This document shows, in pieces, positions 18,470-26,100 of a stretch of DNA of 56,184 nt. The DNA lies in contig JAHHHR010000049.1 in NCBI GenBank assembly GCA_019359245.1, positions 1 to 56,184 on the forward strand, in the 5' to 3' direction. The DNA is from Nostoc desertorum CM1-VF14 (lineage in GTDB: Bacteria > Cyanobacteriota > Cyanobacteriia > Cyanobacteriales > Nostocaceae). The position numbers and the translations under genes are program-made. Position 1 is the stretch's first letter, and every line of letters begins with the position of its first letter. Below the pieces are notes generated by a model that saw nothing but the letters and a program-made list of their open reading frames with translations, ran no database searches and was not told the origin of the DNA.

Positions 18470-21400
18470 TTATGAGTTGCTGTTAATATTGGATTTTTGT
18501 TTAATCTTCATTAACTTCTGGCGAACTGTGTTTTTATACTCTTTTTCTTGATTCAGTTGTTTTTGATAGTCAGATTCTTTAAGTTTTTCTACTAGCTGAT
18601 TGAGTTGGATATTTGGTTGTGTCACTACACACCGCAAAAGGATTTCTAACTGTTCTGCCATGCGGACTATAGTACTGGTTTCAAATAAATCTGTTTTATA
18701 TTCAAAGCAACCACTAATACCTTCCGGTTGTTCTGAAAGTAGGATTCCTAAATCAAACGGCGATCGCTGCTTGTTGGTCTCGAATGGGCTAAGGATGAGA
18801 TCAGGCAAAGATAAAGTAAGTTTTTGAATATCTGGCGTGGCTACATTCTGCAAAGTAAACCACACTTGAAACAATGGATTATAATTTAGGTCTCGTTTTA
18901 GCTGCAATTCTCCAACTAACTTTTCAAAGGGCAAATCTTGATGTGCATAAGCTCCTAAAGTTACTTCGCGTGTCCGTCGTAGCAACTCACTAAAAGTAGG
19001 ATTTCCTGAAAGGTCTGTCCGCAGAGCTAAACTATTGACAAAAAAGCCAATTAATCCTTCAATTTCAATGCGGTTGCGGTTAGCAATAGGCGAACCTACA
19101 ACAATATCCTCTTGCTTAGTGTAGTAGTGGAGCAAAACGTTGAAGGTTGTTAGCAGGGTCATTGAGAGGGTAACATCCTCTCGCTTGCTAAGTAATTTCA
19201 GTGCATCGCTGAGGTCTTTTGGCAGCTGGAAAGATTGGGTTGCACCAGTATAAGTTGGCTGCAAGGGTCGAGGTTTGTCTGTGGGTAACTCTAGTTTTGT
19301 TGGTGCGCCTTGGATTTGCTGCTTCCAGTAATTGAGTTGGGTTTCTAGTACCTTTCCTTGCATCCATTCTCTCTGCCAAATAGCAAAATCTGCATACTGA
19401 ATTGGCAAGTCTGGGAGTGTTAGAGATTTACCTTGGCAAATCTCTGTGTAAAAGTCTGCTAATTCTCGAATGAGTATCGCCATTGACCACAGATCAGAGA
19501 TAATGTGGTGCATTGTCAGCAGTAATACATACTCTGTTTCGTCTAGCTGGAGTAGCGTGGCTCGTATTAGTGACCCTTGAGCTAGGTTGAATGGGCGTTG
19601 TGCTTCTGCGAGTGCTAGGCGCTTTGCTTCAACTTCTCGTTGTTGGGGCGATCGCTCTTTTACTCTTAGGTCTACTATCGGTATAGTAATATCAGCAATA
19701 GGTTGAATTTTTTGGACTGGTTGCCCTTCGACTGTAGTAAAAACTGTGCGTAAGGTTTCGTGACGACTCATAACTGCTTTCAGACTTTGTTCTAATGCTG
19801 TAATGTTGAGTGAACCTCTCAAGCGCACAGCTGTAGGAATGTTATAAGTATGATTGCCTGGGTCTAATTGATCGAGTAGCCATAATCTTTGTTGAGCAAA
19901 AGATAAAGGTAAATTTTGCGATCGCGAAACACGGTTGATAGGTGGTAGTTCTAATCCTTTGCCAATGTTAATCGCTGTTTGAACGTCTTTAGCTAGTTCG
20001 GCGACAGTAGGCAATTCAAATAGACGACGTAAGGGTAACTCGACTGCGAATACTTGCCGAATTTGAGAAACTACACGGGTCGCCAGTAGAGAATGTCCAC
20101 CTAATTCAAAGAAATTGTCTTTGACACCAACCTTTTCGACACCAAGTACCTGTGTCCAGATACTGACAAGCATTTCCTCAAGGGGGGTAGCAGGAGCTAC
20201 AAAATTAGATTCGGGTAGCAGATGTGTTATGTCAGCAGCAGGTAAGGCTTTACGGTCAACCTTACCATTAGGTGTCAGTGGTAGAACATCTAAGGTGACA
20301 AAAGCCGAGGGAACCATATAACTGGGCAACATCGACTCTAAAATGCGATGCAGTTCGGGTATTGTCAACGTCTGCTGAGGTTGCACACTCACATAAGCGA
20401 CCAAACTTTGATTTGCGGCCTCATCTTGGCGCACCACAACTACACTTGTTGATACTGCTGGGTGTTGATTGATAGCCGCTTCAATTTCTCCCAACTCGAT
20501 GCGGAAGCCTCGCAGTTTCACTTGATTGTCGATGCGACCTAAAAATTCAATACTACCATCTAGTAAATAACGTGCTAAATCTCCTGTTCTGTACAGCCGT
20601 GCATTCGTTTGCTGGCTAAAGGGATTGGCAATAAATCTTTGTGCTGTTAATTCTGGTCGGTTGAGATAACCCCGCGCTAGTCCCGCACCACCAATGTATA
20701 ATTCACCTGTGACTCCCACAGGTACTAACTGTTGGTTTTGGTCAAGAATATAAAATTGTGTGTTGGCAATTGGGCGACCAATTGAGACAATACTCTTAGC
20801 TGATTCTAAATTGTCCGTGTGTTCTACCTTATGCAAAGATGACCAAATAGTCGTTTCTGTAGGCCCGTACAAATTCCATACCTGTTGGCTACGTTCTCGC
20901 AACTGATACGCCAGGGTACTATCTAAGGCTTCACCACCGCAAAGAATTTTCAGTGGCTGAGTATCTTGCCATCCTGCTGCTAACAGCATCCGCCAAGTGG
21001 CAGGTGTAGCTTGCATGACTGTAGCTTGCGATAATGTCAGTGTTTTTAATAAGCTAATGCCGTCAGTCGCTACTTCACGACTGACTACGACGACACCAGC
21101 ACCGACAATTAACGGTAAATATAGTTCCAGTGCGGCAATGTCAAAGGATAATGTTGTGACTGATAAGAAAATATCTTCTGGTGTTAGTCCTAAAGTGTGG
21201 TGCATGGCAGTTAAGAAATTCACTAAGCTACCATGAGTGATTTGCACTCCTTTAGGTTGACCGGTGGAGCCGGAAGTGTAGATGACGTAAGCTCGGTTGT
21301 CTGTGCTTGTTTTATGGCTGAGATGGCAATGGCTATGTTGGCTAATGTTGTTCCAGTCGCTATCTATGCAGACTAGTTGAGCTTGATGTGGTGGTAGGGT

Positions 21401-23125
21401 GGCTGCTAAATGTTGTTGAGTTAGCAGTACTGATACTTGAGCATCTTGCACCATAAAAGCTAGGCGCTGTTGTGGATAGCTGGGGTCAAGGGGGACGTAA
21501 GCACCACCTGCTTTAAGAATTCCTAATATGCCAATGAGCATTTCTAAGGAGCGTTCTACACAAATCCCGACTAATACTTCTGCGCCGACTCCCAATTTTT
21601 GTAGGTAATGTGCTAGTTGGTTGGCACGAGTGTTGAGTTGCCGATAGGTGAGTTGTTGGTTTTTAAATACTACTGCAACTGTATCCGGCGTGCGTTCTAC
21701 CTGTTGTTCAAATAAGTGATGGATGCACAAGTCTTGGGGATATTCTGTTTGCGTATTATTCCATTCTTGTAGAATTTTATATCTATCTTTATCTGTAACA
21801 GGCTGCAAGTCGAGCAGTCGCCCTTGGGGATTGGTAACGATGTTTTCTAGCCAAGATTGGATATGTTCTAAAAACCGCGCAATTGTAGCAGTATCAAAGC
21901 GACGGGTATCATAGCCAATATCGAGCTTTAATTGTGAACTCGGTACTACTGTCAGGGTAAGGGGATAGTTGGTTTTTTCAAAGGAGCGATAATTACTAGA
22001 GCCAATGCTTTCTCCTAATTTCCAGCGAGCTTGATCTAAGGGAAAGTTATTAAAGACTACAATACTTTCAAATAAAGGTAAACCGGGCGAGATTTCGCTC
22101 CAACGCTGAATTTGTGAGAGTGCAGTGTATTCGTACTGACGTGTTTCTATTTGTTCTATTTGCAGTTGCTTTAACGAAGTTAATAGTGAAGCTTTTGGCG
22201 ATACTTCGACTCGTAGCGGCAAAGTATTGAGAAATAACCCGGCTATTCTTTCTACCCCTGGCAATTCGGGCGGTCTACCAGAGGATGTGGCACCAAAAAC
22301 TACATTTTGCTCACCACTATAGCGGCTTAATAAAACAGCCCAAACCCCTTGGATGAGAACATTCAAGGTTAGCTGATGCTTGCGGGTTAAGGATTGTAAG
22401 GCATCTGTTAAGGACTCGGATAAGAAGATATGTTGATTGTCAAAATCTTCGCCCTGGCTGGGTAGACTATTGGGAATTTGATCTACCATCAACTTTGTTG
22501 GCGCAGTAAAGCCTTTAAGCTTTTGTTGCCAAAATGCCTCTGCACTAGATAGGTCTTGTTGCTGTAGCCAAGTAATGTAGTCTCGAAAGGGCAAAACTGG
22601 TGCTAAATTGGCATCTTTACCTTGACATAAGGCTTGATATATGCAGTAAACTTCCTCCCAAAGGATAGACCAAGACCAGCCATCTAGTAGGATGTGGTGA
22701 TGGCTGCGAATAAATTGATAGGTGTCGTCAGTGAGTTGAATTAAGGTGAGGCGGAGTAAGGTTGGTTGCGATAGTTCAAAACCACGTTGGCGATCGCTCA
22801 CTAAAAGTTCTTCCAGTCGTGTTTGTTGTTCCTGTGCAGATAAATCGCGCCAGTCTAGCTCCTCCCAAGGCAATGTTGCTTGGCGATAAACTACTTGATA
22901 AGGTTGCTCTAAGCCTTCCCAAAAAAAGGCAGTACGCAAAATTGGGTGACGATCTACGACTTGTTGCCAAGCTTGTCTAAAAGCCGCAACATTAAATTCT
23001 CCTTGCAAGGTGCAACTTAATTGCTCAAAATACGTACCCGAATTGGGAGCCGTTAAGGTGTGAAACAGCAAACCTTGCTGCATCGGTGAAAGTTCATAAA
23101 TATCTTCAATCTTATCTACTTCCAT
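18470..23125 (-). CDS. NRPS: C-A(Gly)-T-C
   Basis: This protein of about 1551 residues starts with a condensation domain of the post-epimerization type (SPMQQGLLFHTL; HHILLDGWS at about 143). The adenylation domain (YTSGSTGQPKG at about 618) has code DILQLGLIWK, the standard glycine code. The carrier (LGGHSLL) is at about 1010. A second condensation domain (about 1060-1500) has HHIISDLWS at about 1206: the catalytic His is kept but Gly of HHxxxDG is Leu. A basic, Gln-rich tail ends the protein. The C-A-T-C order supplies the condensation activity missing from the next protein, which begins with an interface domain. The start is ATG 23125 behind GGAGG (23134-23138); the gene overlaps the upstream PKS by 14 bases. 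Confidence 0.93.
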   Translation of the reverse strand: MEVDKIEDIYELSPMQQGLLFHTLTAPNSGTYFEQLSCTLQGEFNVAAFRQAWQQVVDRHPILRTAFFWEGLEQPYQVVYRQATLPWEELDWRDLSAQEQQTRLEELLVSDRQRGFELSQPTLLRLTLIQLTDDTYQFIRSHHHILLDGWSWSILWEEVYCIYQALCQGKDANLAPVLPFRDYITWLQQQDLSSAEAFWQQKLKGFTAPTKLMVDQIPNSLPSQGEDFDNQHIFLSESLTDALQSLTRKHQLTLNVLIQGVWAVLLSRYSGEQNVVFGATSSGRPPELPGVERIAGLFLNTLPLRVEVSPKASLLTSLKQLQIEQIETRQYEYTALSQIQRWSEISPGLPLFESIVVFNNFPLDQARWKLGESIGSSNYRSFEKTNYPLTLTVVPSSQLKLDIGYDTRRFDTATIARFLEHIQSWLENIVTNPQGRLLDLQPVTDKDRYKILQEWNNTQTEYPQDLCIHHLFEQQVERTPDTVAVVFKNQQLTYRQLNTRANQLAHYLQKLGVGAEVLVGICVERSLEMLIGILGILKAGGAYVPLDPSYPQQRLAFMVQDAQVSVLLTQQHLAATLPPHQAQLVCIDSDWNNISQHSHCHLSHKTSTDNRAYVIYTSGSTGQPKGVQITHGSLVNFLTAMHHTLGLTPEDIFLSVTTLSFDIAALELYLPLIVGAGVVVVSREVATDGISLLKTLTLSQATVMQATPATWRMLLAAGWQDTQPLKILCGGEALDSTLAYQLRERSQQVWNLYGPTETTIWSSLHKVEHTDNLESAKSIVSIGRPIANTQFYILDQNQQLVPVGVTGELYIGGAGLARGYLNRPELTAQRFIANPFSQQTNARLYRTGDLARYLLDGSIEFLGRIDNQVKLRGFRIELGEIEAAINQHPAVSTSVVVVRQDEAANQSLVAYVSVQPQQTLTIPELHRILESMLPSYMVPSAFVTLDVLPLTPNGKVDRKALPAADITHLLPESNFVAPATPLEEMLVSIWTQVLGVEKVGVKDNFFELGGHSLLATRVVSQIRQVFAVELPLRRLFELPTVAELAKDVQTAINIGKGLELPPINRVSRSQNLPLSFAQQRLWLLDQLDPGNHTYNIPTAVRLRGSLNITALEQSLKAVMSRHETLRTVFTTVEGQPVQKIQPIADITIPIVDLRVKERSPQQREVEAKRLALAEAQRPFNLAQGSLIRATLLQLDETEYVLLLTMHHIISDLWSMAILIRELADFYTEICQGKSLTLPDLPIQYADFAIWQREWMQGKVLETQLNYWKQQIQGAPTKLELPTDKPRPLQPTYTGATQSFQLPKDLSDALKLLSKREDVTLSMTLLTTFNVLLHYYTKQEDIVVGSPIANRNRIEIEGLIGFFVNSLALRTDLSGNPTFSELLRRTREVTLGAYAHQDLPFEKLVGELQLKRDLNYNPLFQVWFTLQNVATPDIQKLTLSLPDLILSPFETNKQRSPFDLGILLSEQPEGISGCFEYKTDLFETSTIVRMAEQLEILLRCVVTQPNIQLNQLVEKLKESDYQKQLNQEKEYKNTVRQKLMKIKQKSNINSNS

Positions 23126-26100
23126 CTTTACCACCTCCAGAAATACGTACTTGAGTCAATAATTTGCTTAAATCTTTTTGGCTAATTTTTGCCGCAGAAA
23201 AGTCTGAAGGCGTGTAGCCTCCGGCTGTGGATGACCGACTGTGAGTAATGAGCGACTGGATTGAAGCGATCAATCCTTGCGCTAAATTTTCAATGGTTGA
23301 GCGTTGGTGTATATCGCTATACGTCCAATCGATTTGTAGTTGACCGCTACGGATAAATCCGGTGAGTTGGAGTAGGTGCGGTCTAATGGTTTTGGGAGAG
23401 CGATCGCTTGTTTCTAAATCTCGTACCAGCTTAAACAAAGAAGATTCCGGCAAACTATCTTCAAACTGACCAAGATAAAGGAATATTATCTCTGGTTGCG
23501 GCAGTGCTTGGATTCTCTGCCTAATTGCTTCATCTTCACTTAAGTATCGCAGCATTCCATAGCCAATACCTTCATTGGGAATACTACGTACTTGTTCTTT
23601 AACTGCTTGCAAGACTTCGCCAGGGTTTTTCGCGTTGCCTAACTCTAAAAATACTGGAGAAATCGTAGTAAACCAACCTACTGTCCGCGTTAGGTCAACA
23701 TCTGCAAATACAGCATCTCGTCCTTGGCCTTCTAGATCAATTAGTAGGGAAGATTCACCAGTCCAGTGGCTAAATGCTTGCAACAATCCTGTTAATAATA
23801 TCTCTTCAATTTTGGTACGATAAACCTTTGACACATCTTGCAGCAAAGCTTGGGTTTCTGCCACACTCAAGGCTACAGATATAGTTTTGGCTTGTGCTAC
23901 TGTATTAATTCCGTCTGGGTTATCTTTGGGTAAGGGGAGTATTTGATTTTGGGAAGCTTTCAGCCAGTAATCCAGTTCTTGGTTTAACTCTGGCTTGCTG
24001 GCGTATTCTTTTAATTTTTCTGTCCACTGTTTATAAGAAGTTGTCTTCGCTGGTAACTGAATCGCTTGACCTTGGCTCAACTGTTGATATGCTGTTTGCA
24101 AATCTGTAAGCAAAATACGCCAAGATGTCACATCAACCGCTAAATGATGCAGGATTAGCAGTAGGCGAGAAGGCACATTTGCACCTAAGTTAAACAAAGC
24201 TACCCGCACTATTGGACCTGATGATAAATTTAGGCTGGCTTGTAGTTCATTAGCAGCATCTTCCATTGCCATTTTTTGTTCTACGGCTGACAGTGTTGAA
24301 AAGTCCCAATAGGTTAAAGGCACTACCTCATTAGGTTCAGCGTTTACTTGCTGCCAACCGGATACAGAGTGTTTAAATCGCAGACGTAAAGCATCGTGAT
24401 GTCTCAATAAATACTGCAAAGCTTGTTCTAATAAAGAAATATCCAGAAGTTGCAATACCTCTAACATTACTGATTGGTTCCAGTAATGTGGTTCTGGCTG
24501 ATTCTGTGCTAAGAACCAATGCTGGATAGGCGCAAGGGGTACAGAACCTGTGACCACATCTTGTATAGCTTGGTTGAGTTGTTGTGTAAGAGCGATCGCA
24601 GCTAATTCGGCAATGGTTTGATGTTCAAAAACTTGTTTGGTGACTAGTTTTAAACCAGCTTGGTTAGCACGGGCGATAAACTGTACACCCAAAACAGAAT
24701 CTCCACCCAACTCAAAGAAGTTATCATGGATACCCACTGGCTCAACACCAACTAACTGCTGCCAAATCTCGGCGATAGTTTGCTCAACCTGATTTGTAGG
24801 TGCAGTGTAGTTAGTAGATAAATTTGGTCGTGAGTGCAGCGTTAGTGATTTTATTGGCTGAGAGTTTTCTGGATTTTTCTGCGATTGACGTTCAATCCAT
24901 TGCTGGAGTCGAGCTTGTAAATCAACTGTCGAGACAATAACTTGAGTAGCTCTAGGTAAAGATAATATTCGTCGCCAAGCCTCACAACCTTCCTGGGGAG
25001 TTATAAAGCCTTCGAGTGCTGCGGTTGTATCTATTAACCAGTTATCCCAATTAATACTTACCCAATGCGTATTATCTATTTTATTTTGTTGATGTGCAAA
25101 GGTATCGATAAAAATGTGTGCAGCCGGATAAGCGGCTTTTCCTAATAATCCTAATACTGATGCCAAGGAAGATATTAAAACGCAAAAATCTAGTTTTTTA
25201 TCTTGTAAAACTTCTGCCAAAACATACAACCCCTGTACTTTCGGGTAAAACTGCTGTTCGCACTCTTCCTGGGTGATGGCTTGCACAGTGTTAACTAACT
25301 TTACCCCGGCGGCGTGAATGACTCCGTTAATTTGCCCAAATTCTTGCACAGCTATATTCAAGGCTGTTTGCATTTGCTGGAGGGAGGCAATATCAGCACT
25401 CATGACTAATACTTGAGAACCTAATGCTTCTATTGCCTGGATTTGGCGAATTTTACGACTTGTACTATCCTGTTCATCGTGAGTATTCAGCCATTGTTGC
25501 CACTCTGGTTTTTGAGGCAGGCTAGAACGTCCTACTAATATTAGTTTGGCTGGTACTGTCTGGGCAAGATATTCTGCTAGAACTAAACCAATGCTTCCCA
25601 ATCCACCAGTAATTAAGTAGACTCCGCCTACTTTGAAGCCTATATTGTCTGAGGCTGATGCATCTAATTTTACTTTGTCAAAAGTCTCCACCCAGCGATA
25701 ACCGCTACGATAGGCAACTACTGAGTCTGAAGATTGAGCAGTTAACTCAGTTAGAAGTTGAATTGAGCTAGTATTTGATATTACTAAATCAATATTGCGG
25801 CAGGATATTTGGGGGTATTCTTGGGAAATAACTTTACAGATTCCTAAAACTGTAGCTTTTTCTGGGCATAACTGTTCATCACCTGTTACTTCTTGGGCAT
25901 TGTTGGTGACAGCCAGGATTTGAATTTGGTGATTTATCTGCTGATTTCCTAGTGCTTGCGCTAGGAAAAGCAAACTATAAAAACCTAAATCTTGACAGTT
26001 GCTAAACCACTCATAAGATGATTGTGCTGATTGATTGGGTGTGAGGCTCCAGAAATGAGCGATCGCTTGCGGGATTTGATTGCGATCACTCAGTTCTGTT

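Noticed and set aside
23112..24600. Terminal domain of the second PKS as an ordinary condensation domain
   Set aside because: IQHWF, EGQGRD, TVGWFT and the preceding LGGDS carrier are epimerization-domain features.
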